25,906 bases of DNA from UBA6054 sp964522095 (GCA_964522095.1 CAZFSO010000030.1:1-25906); one strand, 5' to 3'. Counted from the stretch's first letter, positions 1 through 9,312 are shown. Made by a program: numbers and translations. Notes: a model not told the origin generated them from the letters alone.

Positions 1-1355
<1,355 letters not shown>

Positions 1356-1370
1356 GCCGCAACGAACATC

Positions 1371-1402
1371 CGGCCGCGGGCGTCGAGAGGCGCTCGCGGC
1401 CG
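1371..1402 (+). terminator. Strong hairpin after ahcY, probable terminator
   Basis: Left arm 1371-1382 (cggccgcgggcg) pairs with right arm 1391-1402 (cgctcgcggccg) over 12 pairs, one of them G-U, around an 8-base loop (tcgagagg). It starts 15 bases after the ahcY stop. Only a short CTT follows and the next gene starts at 1406, so it lacks a good U-tract. It may cause partial termination or insulation between ahcY and the next gene. The loop contains a Shine-Dalgarno-like GAGAGG, but 15 bases from the start is too far for a normal site. Confidence 0.55.
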
Positions 1403-1405
1403 CTT

Positions 1406-2596
1406 ATGGTGGGCGACCTGGAAACCTGGCGGTGGGCCGTCTCGGACGGGGCCTCGGGCCTGCGTGAGGCGGTCCGTCCCGGTTTGGGCCCCGGGCCGCT
1501 GGCGCGCCTGCGCGAGCGCTGGTCGCCCGACCAGATCGCGGTCGTGAGCGAACTCGTCGCGGCGCGGGCGAAGGCCTCGGCCAAGTTTCCCGGGCGTGCC
1601 GACACGCTCGCCGCGGACCGCGAGGGGGTCGAGATGGCCTCGTCCGGCAGGGCGGCGGCCCACAAGGCCGAGCGGTTCGCCCGCGTGCTCGGGCCCGGCG
1701 CCCCGGTGCTGGACGCCTGCTGCGGCATCGGGGGCGACGCGATGGGCCTGGCGGACGCGGGGCTGACGGTCACCGCGGCCGATCTGGACCCGCGCCGGGC
1801 CTGGATGGCCGGGCACAACGCCCGGTGTGCGTCGCTCGCCGCGGACGTGCGGAAGATCGGCGTTCCCGCCCGGGGCGTCCACGCGGACCCCGCCCGCCGG
1901 TCCCAGGGCAGGCGCACGCGTCAGACCGACGACTTCGATCCCCCGCTGCCGGACCTGCTCGGCCTGCTTGAACAAGCCGAACTCGCGGCGCTCAAACTCC
2001 ATCCGGGCGTGCACGCGGACGGGCTGCCGGGGGGCGAGTTGGAGGTCATCTCCGAGGCCGGCCGGCTGACGCAGGCGGTGCTCTGGACCGGCCAGGGGGT
2101 GGAGCACGGACGCCGGGCGACGCTGCTCGGCGCGGACGGCTCGACCCACAGCCTGGCGGGCCGGGCGGACCGGCCCTGGGACGCCGCCGAGATCGGCCCG
2201 TGGGTCCACACGATGGACCCGAGCGTCGAGCGGGCGGACCTGGTCGGCGTGCTGATCGAGCGCACCGGGCTGTCGCTGGTGCACCCGGGTGCCGGCCTGC
2301 TGACGGGCGGGGCGCCGGTGGAGTCGCCGTGGGTCCGTCCGTTCCGCGTGATCGAGCACGGCGCGTGGAACTTCAAGGCGGTCCGGGCGCGCCTGCGGGC
2401 GCTGGACGCGGGGGAGGTGACCGTGAAGACCCGCGGCGGGCTGGTGGACCCCGACCGGCTGTCGCGCGACCTGCGCGGCGGCAGCGACGGGCGTGGGCTC
2501 GTGCTGTTCGCGGTGCGCCTGGGCGATCGGCCGGTCGCGATCATCGCGGAGCCGAGCCACGCCGGGGCTGGGACCGTTCTGGGGAGGGCCCGCTGA
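1406..2596 (+). CDS. THUMP-like-domain class I SAM-dependent methyltransferase
   Basis: A 396-residue predicted methyltransferase. Residues 101-112 (VLDACCGIGGDA) form the glycine-rich SAM-binding motif I, followed by an acidic motif near AADLDP (125-129). HADPARR (159-165) resembles the catalytic-loop DPARR of the THUMP-like methyltransferase family. The C-terminal about 65 residues (FRVIEHGAWNFKAVRARL, then VKTRGGLVDPDRLSRDL) look like the THUMP-like domain, which suggests an RNA substrate; that is inference. No good Shine-Dalgarno precedes ATG 1406. The ahcY hairpin ends three bases upstream, so the start is less certain than the frame. The stop overlaps the metF start by one base (TGATG), so the two are probably co-translated. 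The setting between ahcY and metF suits an enzyme that consumes SAM. The family call is fairly secure; the substrate is unknown. Confidence 0.8.
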   Translation: MVGDLETWRWAVSDGASGLREAVRPGLGPGPLARLRERWSPDQIAVVSELVAARAKASAKFPGRADTLAADREGVEMASSGRAAAHKAERFARVLGPGAPVLDACCGIGGDAMGLADAGLTVTAADLDPRRAWMAGHNARCASLAADVRKIGVPARGVHADPARRSQGRRTRQTDDFDPPLPDLLGLLEQAELAALKLHPGVHADGLPGGELEVISEAGRLTQAVLWTGQGVEHGRRATLLGADGSTHSLAGRADRPWDAAEIGPWVHTMDPSVERADLVGVLIERTGLSLVHPGAGLLTGGAPVESPWVRPFRVIEHGAWNFKAVRARLRALDAGEVTVKTRGGLVDPDRLSRDLRGGSDGRGLVLFAVRLGDRPVAIIAEPSHAGAGTVLGRAR

Positions 2597-3528
2597 TGCA
2601 CATCCAGGACGTGTTCGCGCGTGCGCCGACGACCTTCTCGTTCGAGTTCTTCCCGCCGCGGTCGCCCGAGCAGGCCGAGCAGTTGTACGAACACATGGTG
2701 CGGCTCGAGCAACTCCAGCCGACGTTCGTGTCGGTGACCTACGGGGCCGGGGGGACGACGCGCGACCTGACGCGGGACCTGGTGCTGCGGGTCAAGGAGC
2801 GGACGGGCCTGTCGCCGGTGCCGCACATGACCTGCGTGCGCCAGGGCGAGTGCGAACTGCGGGAGTTGCTGGCGGCGTACGCGGCCCAGGGCATCGGGAA
2901 CATCCTGGCGCTGCGGGGCGACCCGCCGGCCGGGCAGACCCACGACTGGGGGGCCGACCGGTTCCGCTACGCCTCGGAACTGGTCCGGTTCATCCGCGAG
3001 CAGGGGCCGGCGCTGGGCCACCCCGACCGGCGGGGTTTCGGCGTGGGCGTGGCGGGCTTCCCCGAGGGTCACCCGTCGACCCCGAACCGCATGGTCGAGA
3101 TGGACCATCTCAAGGCCAAGGTGGACGCGGGCGCCGACTTCATCGTCACGCAGATGTTCTTCGACAACCGCGACTTCTACGACTTCCGCGACCGGTGCGA
3201 ACTGGCCGGCGTCCGCGTGCCGATCATCGCGGGGATCATGCCGGTGCAGTCGGTGGCGGGCATGCGCCGGATGGCGGAACTCGCCTTGGGGATGCGCTAC
3301 CCCGCGCCGATGCTCCGGGCGCTGCGCCGGACGGACGGGTCGGACGACGCCATCCGGCGCGTGGGGGTGCACTGGGCCACCGAGCAGTGCCGCGACCTGC
3401 TCGACCACGGCGTGCGGGGCATCCACTTCTACACGCTCAACCGCTCGAACGCGACGGCCGAGGTGTACCGCACGCTGGGCGTGTCGCACTCGGGGCAACT
3501 CTGCGAGGGCAACAGCCTGGGCATCTAG
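2596..3528 (+). CDS. metF: 5,10-methylenetetrahydrofolate reductase
   Basis: Cytosolic flavoenzyme that reduces 5,10-methylene-THF to 5-methyl-THF, the methyl donor for remaking methionine from the homocysteine released by AhcY. The 310-residue length is normal for bacterial MetF. Visible motifs: TFSFEFFPPR at 13-22 (E17 corresponds to the conserved catalytic Glu), VSVTYGAGGTTRD, the folate-pocket segment HMTCVRQ, NILALRGDPP (D109), FGVGVAGFPEGHP, the flavin-region ADFIVTQMFFDN, and VPIIAGIMPVQS. The start ATG 2596 is supported by GGGAGGG about 8 bases upstream and by the TGATG overlap with the methyltransferase. The TAG stop shares bases with the stop of the opposing histidine kinase (CTAG at 3525-3528), so there is no room for a terminator between them. 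Confidence 0.96.
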   Translation: MHIQDVFARAPTTFSFEFFPPRSPEQAEQLYEHMVRLEQLQPTFVSVTYGAGGTTRDLTRDLVLRVKERTGLSPVPHMTCVRQGECELRELLAAYAAQGIGNILALRGDPPAGQTHDWGADRFRYASELVRFIREQGPALGHPDRRGFGVGVAGFPEGHPSTPNRMVEMDHLKAKVDAGADFIVTQMFFDNRDFYDFRDRCELAGVRVPIIAGIMPVQSVAGMRRMAELALGMRYPAPMLRALRRTDGSDDAIRRVGVHWATEQCRDLLDHGVRGIHFYTLNRSNATAEVYRTLGVSHSGQLCEGNSLGI

Positions 3529-4373
3529 GCGGGCGCCGGGCCGGGCTCGACCGGCAGGGTCAGGTAGAAGTCCGACCCGACGCCGGGGGTGGTGTGGACC
3601 TCCAGACGCCCGGCGTGCGCCTCTGCGATCCGCCGGGCGGTGGGCAGGCCCAGGCCGGTGCCGCCAGCCCGGGTGGTGAAGTACGGGCGGAAGATCTTCG
3701 CGACCGTCTCGGGCGTCATGCCCGGGCCGGTGTCGATCACGTGCAGCCGGACGGACGGCGTGCCCTCGTCCAGGCAGGCCTCGGCGCGGAGGATCAGGTC
3801 GCGCGAGGTGATCGACGCCTGGTCCATCACCGACACGGCGTTGAGCATCAGGTTGAGCAGGGCCTGCTTGACGTGCGGGGCGTCGAGGGTCGCGCGGACG
3901 GGCTCACGCGGCGGCTCGACGCGGAGGCGCACGCCCGAGGCCCGGGCCTGGGGGTCGAAGAAGTCGCCGAGTTCCTCGAGCAGCGTGCCGACGTCGACGG
4001 GGCTCTTGGCCAGGTGCAGTTCGCCGGCGTACTCGAGGAAGTCCGACAGGATGCCCCGGAGTCGCTCGGTCTCCAGGCGCAGGGCGCCGACGCGCCGGGT
4101 CAGGCGGTGCTTGTCCTGCTCGGGCAGGTCGAGGTCGGCCACCGCCTCCTGGAGCAACTGGGCGTTGAGGCCGATGGTCGACAGGGGGTTCTTGATCTCG
4201 TGGGCCAGGCCACCGGTCATCGAGCCGATCTCGGCGAGGCGCTCGGCGGTTCGCGCGCGGCGCTCGGCGACGCGGACCCGGCCGACCGCCCGGCGCACGA
4301 TGACGCGCGAGGCGACGACCCCGACGCCCGCGCCGAGCAGCAAGCCCACGCCCAGCCCGAACAGGGTGCTCAT
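3525..4373 (-). CDS. Small membrane-anchored sensor histidine kinase (orphan)
   Basis: A 282-residue two-component sensor kinase. Residues about 4-26 are a single hydrophobic helix, followed by a short basic coiled linker (27-48) and no recognisable periplasmic or PAS sensor domain. The H-box GLAHEIKNPLSTI has phospho-acceptor H58. The ATPase domain has an N-box (NLMLNAVSVM, N178), G1 box DTGPGM (214-219), an F-box-like IFRPYFTT, and G2 box GGTGLGLP (237-244). All catalytic motifs look intact. No response regulator is nearby, so the partner is encoded elsewhere. The absence of a sensor domain suggests it senses through the membrane helix or a partner protein, or works as a relay. It lies 40 bases downstream of the sulfotransferase on the same strand, without a clear Shine-Dalgarno. 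Its TAG stop overlaps that of metF in a shared CTAG. Confidence 0.88.
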   Translation of the reverse strand: MSTLFGLGVGLLLGAGVGVVASRVIVRRAVGRVRVAERRARTAERLAEIGSMTGGLAHEIKNPLSTIGLNAQLLQEAVADLDLPEQDKHRLTRRVGALRLETERLRGILSDFLEYAGELHLAKSPVDVGTLLEELGDFFDPQARASGVRLRVEPPREPVRATLDAPHVKQALLNLMLNAVSVMDQASITSRDLILRAEACLDEGTPSVRLHVIDTGPGMTPETVAKIFRPYFTTRAGGTGLGLPTARRIAEAHAGRLEVHTTPGVGSDFYLTLPVEPGPAPA

Positions 4374-4413
4374 GGGGCGATTGTTGCCGCCGGGAAGGGG
4401 CTTGGGCGGTCGG

Positions 4414-5907
4414 TCATGGCAGGTACCGGTCGTCGATCGATTCGATCAGCGGGCCGAGGTGCTTCTCGAAGCGCTTCCAGCGTCCGACCGAGGAGCGGTA
4501 GACCTTGCGGCGGACCTGGTCGCGCGAGGCGGTCGCGGTGTAGCCCTCGCCCTCGTGGGGTTTGGCGCAGCGCTCGTCCCAGGGCAGGTCGATGGCCTCG
4601 ACGAGGTGCTGGGCCTGGGCCGGCAGGTCGTCGACGACCCGCTCGTAGACGGCCTCGGTCGGGGGCGGCGGGGCGACCTCGGCCCAGTGGTCCATCAGGC
4701 GGCGGTAGGCGTTGTAGAACCGGCCGAGCACGCGCAGGTCCTGCGTGAAGGGGGTCTGCGAGTTGAAGTCCTGGAAGTAGCACGACGCGCAGGTGTCCAG
4801 GGGGTCGCGGACGCAGTGGATCACGCTGGCGGAGGGCAGCGCCGCGCGGATCGGGCCCAGGTGCAGGAAGTTGCCCAGGGACTTGTCGGTGACCCGGGCC
4901 GAGCGTCCCGCGAGGCGGCGGGCGGCCTTGAGATAACTGCGGCGCAGGCGCTCGGCGCGACGCTGGTTGAACAGCGCCGGGTCGGGCACCAACGGCAGGC
5001 GGGCGGCGTTGGCGGGCGCCGCGACCTCGGGCACCGCCTCGACCACGGCCTCGTGCATCGCGGGCAGTTCGCCGCCCGCGGTCACGTCGGGGTGGCGGTC
5101 GAGGACCCGCTCGACCAGGCTGGACCCCGATCGGGGCATGCCGACCAGGAACACGGGCAGGTCCGCTTGGGCGGGCGGGGCGTGGGGGACGATCGCGGCG
5201 ATCGCGTCCGGGGTCCAGGCGGCGCGGACCTGTTCGACCATCGCGTCGAAGCGGTCGGGGTCGAAGCCCGACGCCCCGCCGTTCATCCGGTTGACGAGGT
5301 CGTACTGCTCGAAGGCCTCGTCGTACTGCGTGTCGCGTTCGAGCAGTTGGGCGTAGGCCAGGCGGATCCGGCGCTCGTTGAACGCGCCCGCGGCGGGGCC
5401 GGCGCCCAGCGCGCGGCGGGCGGCGTCGATGCCCGGGCCCGGGTCGTTGCGCCACAGGCAGAGTTCCATGAACACCTGGACACTCGGGGCGTGCATCGAG
5501 CCCTTGAGCACGCCCGGGGCGACCATCTGGTAGGCCTCGTCGTACCGGCCGAGGGCGCGGAGGGCCATGGCCCGGACCATGCGCACGTTGGGGTCCGACC
5601 CGCGCGCCTCCAGGGCCCTGCGGCTCGATTCGTCCGCGCCGGGGAGGTCTTCCAGGAGCAGGTCGATCATCGCCAGTTCGCAGAGCAGTTCGTGGTTGCG
5701 GGGCGCGATCCTGAGCGCCCGGCGAAGGATGGCGCGGGCGTCGTTGGGACGGCCCGACCGGCCGAGCGCGGCGGCGTAAGCCCGCTGGTACGACAGGTTG
5801 CCCGGGCTGGCGGCGGCGTGGCGCTTGAAGGCGGCGGCGGCCTCCGCGAAGCGGCCCGCGCGCAGCAGCGCGTCGGCCTGGGCGGCGCTGGTGGTGGCTT
5901 GTGACAT
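4414..5907 (-). CDS. TPR-repeat sulfotransferase family protein
   Basis: A 497-residue two-part protein. Residues about 5-230 are helical TPR-like repeats, for example LLRAGRFAEAAAAFKRHAAA and ALGRSGRPNDARAILRRAL. The C-terminal half is a PAPS-dependent sulfotransferase of the Sulfotransfer_3 type: the 5'-phosphosulfate loop is FLVGMPRSGSSLVERVL near 250, then TDKSLGNFLHLG, then the 3'-phosphate motif CVRDPLDTCASCYF near 370, and a terminal segment SSVGRWKRFEKHLGPLI. There is no signal peptide, so it is probably cytosolic or at the membrane face. Planctomycetes carry many such genes; the acceptor could be a polysaccharide, a lipid or a protein and cannot be read from sequence. The start at 5907 has GGGAG about 11 bases upstream. 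The histidine kinase follows on the same strand after 40 bases, so they may be co-transcribed. Confidence 0.88.
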   Translation of the reverse strand: MSQATTSAAQADALLRAGRFAEAAAAFKRHAAASPGNLSYQRAYAAALGRSGRPNDARAILRRALRIAPRNHELLCELAMIDLLLEDLPGADESSRRALEARGSDPNVRMVRAMALRALGRYDEAYQMVAPGVLKGSMHAPSVQVFMELCLWRNDPGPGIDAARRALGAGPAAGAFNERRIRLAYAQLLERDTQYDEAFEQYDLVNRMNGGASGFDPDRFDAMVEQVRAAWTPDAIAAIVPHAPPAQADLPVFLVGMPRSGSSLVERVLDRHPDVTAGGELPAMHEAVVEAVPEVAAPANAARLPLVPDPALFNQRRAERLRRSYLKAARRLAGRSARVTDKSLGNFLHLGPIRAALPSASVIHCVRDPLDTCASCYFQDFNSQTPFTQDLRVLGRFYNAYRRLMDHWAEVAPPPPTEAVYERVVDDLPAQAQHLVEAIDLPWDERCAKPHEGEGYTATASRDQVRRKVYRSSVGRWKRFEKHLGPLIESIDDRYLP

Positions 5908-5919
5908 GCGGCAACTACT

Positions 5920-5950
5920 CCCGCGTTCGCCCCGCGTTCGCCCGCGTCGG
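5920..5950. repeat. Three tandem 10-11 base units upstream of the sulfotransferase gene
   Basis: Units cccgcgttcg (5920-5929), cccgcgttcg (5931-5940) and the degenerate cccgcgtcgg (5941-5950) lie head to tail, just upstream of the sulfotransferase start on the minus strand. The innermost unit overlaps its candidate ribosome-binding region. This could be a slippage repeat or a binding site; nothing more can be said from one copy. Confidence 0.6.
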
Positions 5951-5994
5951 GCGTGACCGTCGCGTCCGGGTCCGATCGTCGCCCGGGTTCAAGT

Positions 5995-6297
5995 TTACCG
6001 GCGGGGCGTGCGCGAGTAGGTCCGGCGCGGGACGACGACCTGGGCGCCGGCCTCGTCCCCGGTGGCCGGTTCGAGCCGGGCCACGCGGGTGGCCCGCCAG
6101 CCCTTGTCGGACCGTTCCGCGTCGTAGACGACCCCGGAGCCGTCCCGGAGCACGCGGAAGCCGTCGCCTTCGATCGTGGTGAAGTGAACGAAAATGTCCT
6201 GCCCCTGCGGGCCGACGATGAAGCCGAACCCCTTGCGGGGATCGAACCATTTGACCTGCCCCTCGACGCCCGTCAGGTTGTTCGGGCTTTCAGACAT
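5995..6297 (-). CDS. Cold-shock-domain (CspA-family) nucleic-acid-binding protein
   Basis: A 100-residue single cold-shock-domain protein, expected to bind single-stranded RNA or DNA in the cytosol. Residues 11-31 begin the fold with GQVKWFDPRKGFGFIVG, containing RNP1 (KGFGFI), followed by RNP2 (DIFVHF). The later strands match the family more loosely (SGVVYDAERSDKGWRATRVARL). It is about 30 residues longer than CspA; the extra C-terminus is basic and ends in VVPRRTYSRTPRR, which may add RNA affinity. ATG 6297 was chosen because homology begins right after it and GGGGG lies about 7 bases upstream; the frame is open further back but without similarity. It follows pnp on the same strand beyond a strong terminator, so it is probably a separate transcript or fed by read-through. 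Confidence 0.9.
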   Translation of the reverse strand: MSESPNNLTGVEGQVKWFDPRKGFGFIVGPQGQDIFVHFTTIEGDGFRVLRDGSGVVYDAERSDKGWRATRVARLEPATGDEAGAQVVVPRRTYSRTPRR

Positions 6298-6385
6298 CTG
6301 GCCCCCGTTCCTGCCATGTCCCGGGCTCCCCACGAGCCGGAGAAGAATCCGAACGCGTAGCGTACCACAACCTGTCGGCGCGTCA

Positions 6386-6418
6386 AACACCCCTCCGGGA
6401 AGATCCCGGAGGGGTGTT
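6386..6418 (-). terminator. Intrinsic terminator downstream of pnp
   Basis: A perfect 15-base-pair stem: arm 6386-6400 (aacacccctccggga), loop 6401-6403, arm 6404-6418. On the minus strand it follows the pnp stop by about 45 bases and ends in TTT. It separates pnp from the cold-shock gene. The T-run is short, but stem strength and placement make a terminator likely. Confidence 0.85.
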
Positions 6419-6462
6419 CGTTGTGACGCTCTGGCGGGCGTGAAAACGCCCCATGTGCCGGT

Positions 6463-8763
6463 TTACTCGGCTGCGGCGGGCTCGGCGTCGCGGTTCTCGC
6501 GGCGCGGGCCGCGTCCACGCCCGCGGTCGCGGCCGCCCCGGTCCCCGCGGTCGCCACGGTCGCCGTCCCGGTCGGACCGCTCGGGGCGCGGGCCGCGCTC
6601 GGCCAGTTCCTTCTCGCGTTCCTCGTTGGTCAGGGCGGCCTTGCGGCTGAGTTTGATGCGGCCCTGGTCGTCGACCTGGATGACCTTGACGCGCACCGTG
6701 TCGCCGACCTTGACCACGTCGGACACGGACTGGACGTAGCCCTCGCCGAGTTCGGAGATGTGGCACATGCCGTCGGTGCCGGGGGCGATCTCGATGAAGG
6801 CCCCGAAGTCCTTGGTCGAGACGACCTTGCCGTCGTAAACGGTGCCGACCTGGACGTCCTCGCAGAGGGCGCCGATCTCGGCCTGGGCCCGCTCGACGCT
6901 CTCGGCGTTGGGCGAGGAGACGAGCACGGTGCCGTCGTCCTCGACGTCGATGTTCACGCCGTACTTGTCCTGCAGGGCGCGGATGGTCTTTCCGCCGGGG
7001 CCGATGAGTTTGCCGATCTTGTCGACGGCGATGTTGAGTTGGATCAGGCGCGGCGCGTAGCGGCTGATCTCGGGGCGCGGGCCGGGGAGCACCTTCTCCA
7101 TCTGGTCGATGATCTGGAGGCGTCCGACCTTGGCCTGCTCGAAGATCCGCTCGATCTGCTCGAAGCCCAGGCCGCGGGCCTTGAGGTCGAGCTGGATGCC
7201 GGTGATGCCCTCGCGGGTGCCGGAGACCTTGAAGTCCATGTCGCCGAAGAAGTCCTCCTCACCGATGATGTCGGTGACGAAGACCTCGTTCTGGTCGTTG
7301 TCGTCGGTGAAGCGTCCGACGGAGATGCCGGCGCAGGTGTTGGAGATGGGGACGCCTGCGTCCATCAGGGCCATGCAGCCGCCGGTGACGGAGGCCATGG
7401 AGGACGAGCCGTTGGACTCGGTGATGTCGCTGACGAGGCGGATGGTGTAGGGGAAGTCCTCGGGGCTGGGCAGGATGCCGAGCAGGGAGCGCTCGGCGAG
7501 CGCCCCGTGGCCGATCTCGCGTCGGCCCGGGCCCATGATGCGGCCGGCCTCGCCGACGCAGAAGGGGGGGAAGTTGTAGTGCAGGTAGAACTTCTTGGAG
7601 TACTCGGGCAGGAGGCCGTCGACGATCTGCTCGTCCTTGCCCGTGCCCAGGGTGCAGGAGACGAGCGACTGGGTCTCCCCGCGCTGGAAGAAGGCCGAGC
7701 CGTGGTTGCGGGCGAAGACGCCGACCTCGATGTCGATCGGGCGGATCTCGTCGAACTTGCGGCCGTCGGCGCGGGCGCCCTGCTCGACGATCAGGCGGCG
7801 GGTGATCTTTTTCTCGAGGGTGCGGAACGCCTCGCCGGCCTGACGGCGGGCCAGGCGGGAGGCCTCGGCGACGGCGACGTTGCCGTCGAGTTTCTCTGGG
7901 AACAGTTCGTCGAGCACGCGCTTCTTGATGGCGGCGACGGCCTCGCCGCGGGCGTGCTTGCCCTTGATCTGGCGGGCCTCGGTCAGTTCCTTCTCGCAGG
8001 CCTTCTTGACGGCCTGGGTGATCTCGTCGGGGATGATGTTCATGTGGTCACCGAGGCGCTTCTCGGTGCCGGCCTTGGCGGCGAACTCCTCGATCAGGTC
8101 GAGGATGGGCTTGATGCCCTCCTCGTACCCGAACTTGATCGCGGCGAGCACGTCCTCGTCGGGGACCTCGGCCGACCCGACCTCGATCATGTTGATGCCG
8201 TCGCGGTGCCCGGCGAGGACCATGTCCATGTCCGAGTACTCGAGTTGGCTGACGGTGGGGTTGAGGATGAACCGCGGGCCGTCGTCGGTGAAGATGCGCC
8301 CGACGCGGACGGTGGCCAGGGGGCCCTCGAAGGGGCAGTCGGAGATGGCCAGGGCGGCGGCGGCGCCGGTGCCGGCGATCACGTCGGCGTCGTTCTCGCC
8401 GTCGTGGCCCATGACCCAGCACTGGATCTGGACTTCCTCGATGAACCCTTCGGGGAACAGCGGCCTGATCGGGCGGTCGATCATCCGCATGGTGAGGATC
8501 TCCTTCTCGTTGGGAGCGCCCTCACGCTTGCGGAAGCCGCCGGGGAACTTGCCGCCGGCGCTGAGTTTCTCGCGGTAGTCGACCTGCATGGGGAAGAAGT
8601 CCAGGCCGGGGCGGGGCGCCGCCCGCATGACGGTGCAGAGCACCGTGGTCTCGCCGTGGGTGACCAGGACGGCGGAGGTGGCCAGTTTGGCGACCTTGCC
8701 GGTCTCCATGCGCATGGTGCGCCCGCCGATTTCCTTCTCGACGACGATCTGCTTGGTTGTCAT
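6463..8763 (-). CDS. pnp: Polyribonucleotide nucleotidyltransferase (PNPase)
   Basis: A 766-residue 3'-5' phosphorolytic exoribonuclease of RNA decay, expected to be a trimer in the cytosol. Order of domains: first RNase PH domain (about 10-145, with FFPMQVDYREKLSAGGKFPGGF split across the usual phosphate and RNA loop), an all-helical linker (about 245-325), second RNase PH domain carrying the catalytic-site motif GDMDFKVSGT (D508 and D510), a KH domain with the GPGGKTI loop near 587, an S1 domain (about 641-710, VVSTKDFGAFIEI), then a 44-residue tail rich in Arg, Gly and Asp (DRGDRGDRGGRDRGRGRG), probably disordered. ATG 8763 starts MTTKQIVVEKEIGG, where family similarity begins, with GAAGG about 10 bases upstream. 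The frame is open a further 267 bases upstream but that stretch has no similarity. It lies downstream of rpsO, the classical order. Confidence 0.97.
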   Translation of the reverse strand: MTTKQIVVEKEIGGRTMRMETGKVAKLATSAVLVTHGETTVLCTVMRAAPRPGLDFFPMQVDYREKLSAGGKFPGGFRKREGAPNEKEILTMRMIDRPIRPLFPEGFIEEVQIQCWVMGHDGENDADVIAGTGAAAALAISDCPFEGPLATVRVGRIFTDDGPRFILNPTVSQLEYSDMDMVLAGHRDGINMIEVGSAEVPDEDVLAAIKFGYEEGIKPILDLIEEFAAKAGTEKRLGDHMNIIPDEITQAVKKACEKELTEARQIKGKHARGEAVAAIKKRVLDELFPEKLDGNVAVAEASRLARRQAGEAFRTLEKKITRRLIVEQGARADGRKFDEIRPIDIEVGVFARNHGSAFFQRGETQSLVSCTLGTGKDEQIVDGLLPEYSKKFYLHYNFPPFCVGEAGRIMGPGRREIGHGALAERSLLGILPSPEDFPYTIRLVSDITESNGSSSMASVTGGCMALMDAGVPISNTCAGISVGRFTDDNDQNEVFVTDIIGEEDFFGDMDFKVSGTREGITGIQLDLKARGLGFEQIERIFEQAKVGRLQIIDQMEKVLPGPRPEISRYAPRLIQLNIAVDKIGKLIGPGGKTIRALQDKYGVNIDVEDDGTVLVSSPNAESVERAQAEIGALCEDVQVGTVYDGKVVSTKDFGAFIEIAPGTDGMCHISELGEGYVQSVSDVVKVGDTVRVKVIQVDDQGRIKLSRKAALTNEEREKELAERGPRPERSDRDGDRGDRGDRGGRDRGRGRGPRRENRDAEPAAAE

Positions 8764-9002
8764 TGTGTCTTTGCCTTCGCGTGCGGCGGGGTGTGAGGGC
8801 GCCCCGCGGCGTCCGGACCCCGTGCCCCATCGGCTCGGGCGGACGCGTTGTGCCGACAGTTCGGGCCCGGCCTCACGGGACGAGTGGCAGAAGGCGTGGG
8901 ACAGATCGGGCGGGGCGGGCTGCGGGGTGTCCCCCGGGCTGCCGACGCGCCCCGTCGGTCGTGCTGTCCGGCGCCCACTGCCGCTCCCGCGGGCCCGATA
9001 CG
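8764..9002 (-). other. pnp leader region between rpsO terminator and pnp
   Basis: About 240 bases without a gene. Because an intrinsic terminator follows rpsO, this stretch should hold the pnp promoter or a read-through leader. It is very GC-rich and could form several hairpins, but I see no convincing promoter and no clear counterpart of the RNase III-processed leader hairpin known from E. coli pnp. Frame-open sequence here shows no protein similarity. Confidence 0.5.
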
Positions 9003-9034
9003 AAAATCCCGCGTGCCGCTTCCGGCACACGGGA
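9003..9034 (-). terminator. Intrinsic terminator downstream of rpsO
   Basis: Arms 9007-9018 and 9023-9034 form a 12-pair stem with a 4-base loop. The single C-A mismatch on the plus strand becomes a G-U pair in the minus-strand RNA, and a TTTT run (aaaa at 9003-9006) follows directly. This strand asymmetry assigns it to rpsO, whose stop codon lies about 8 bases upstream. Confidence 0.9.
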
Positions 9035-9042
9035 CCTGTTGT

Positions 9043-9312
9043 TTACTTGCGGAGGCCGAGTTTCTGGATCGTGGCCTTGTAGGCCTCGTTGTCCGTGCGG
9101 CTCAGGTAGCGGAGCAGGCGGTTGCGCTTGGAGACCATCTGCACCAGGCCGCGCCGGTTGTGGGCGTCCTGCTTGTTGGCCCGCAGGTGCGTGGCGACCT
9201 GCTGGATGCGGGCGGTCAGAATGGCGATCTGGACCTCGGGCGAGCCGGTGTCCTTCTCGTCACGTGCGAAATCCTTGATGACCTGCTGCTTCGTCTGGGG
9301 TTCCAGGGGCAT
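9043..9312 (-). CDS. rpsO: 30S ribosomal protein S15
   Basis: An 89-residue protein of normal S15 length that binds 16S rRNA in the small subunit. Recognisable segments: DTGSPEVQIAILTARIQQVATHL, split as the conserved TGSPEVQIA motif and the following helix, then HNRRGLVQMVSKRNRLLRYL, and the terminal IQKLGLRK. The start ATG 9312 has GGAG about 8 bases upstream on the minus strand. A strong terminator follows, then pnp. In E. coli S15 represses its own translation through its leader; I cannot identify such a structure here. Confidence 0.98.
   Translation of the reverse strand: MPLEPQTKQQVIKDFARDEKDTGSPEVQIAILTARIQQVATHLRANKQDAHNRRGLVQMVSKRNRLLRYLSRTDNEAYKATIQKLGLRK

Noticed and set aside
1921..3498. 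A long minus-strand frame opposite the methyltransferase and metF
   Set aside because: Arg/His/Pro-rich shadow with no motif, lying over two confidently identified genes.
4380..4385. AACAAT six bases before the histidine kinase start as a leaderless -10
   Set aside because: It lacks the conserved first T of TAnnnT, and the gene may be co-transcribed from the sulfotransferase.
6760..8796. A 678-codon open frame on the plus strand across pnp
   Set aside because: It is the antisense shadow of pnp in GC-rich codon usage; it has no recognisable motif and is biased to Ala, Gly, Asp, Val and Leu.
8764..9030. N-terminal extension of PNPase in the same frame
   Set aside because: No family similarity, includes the rpsO terminator, and ATG 8763 has a good Shine-Dalgarno and the canonical first residues.
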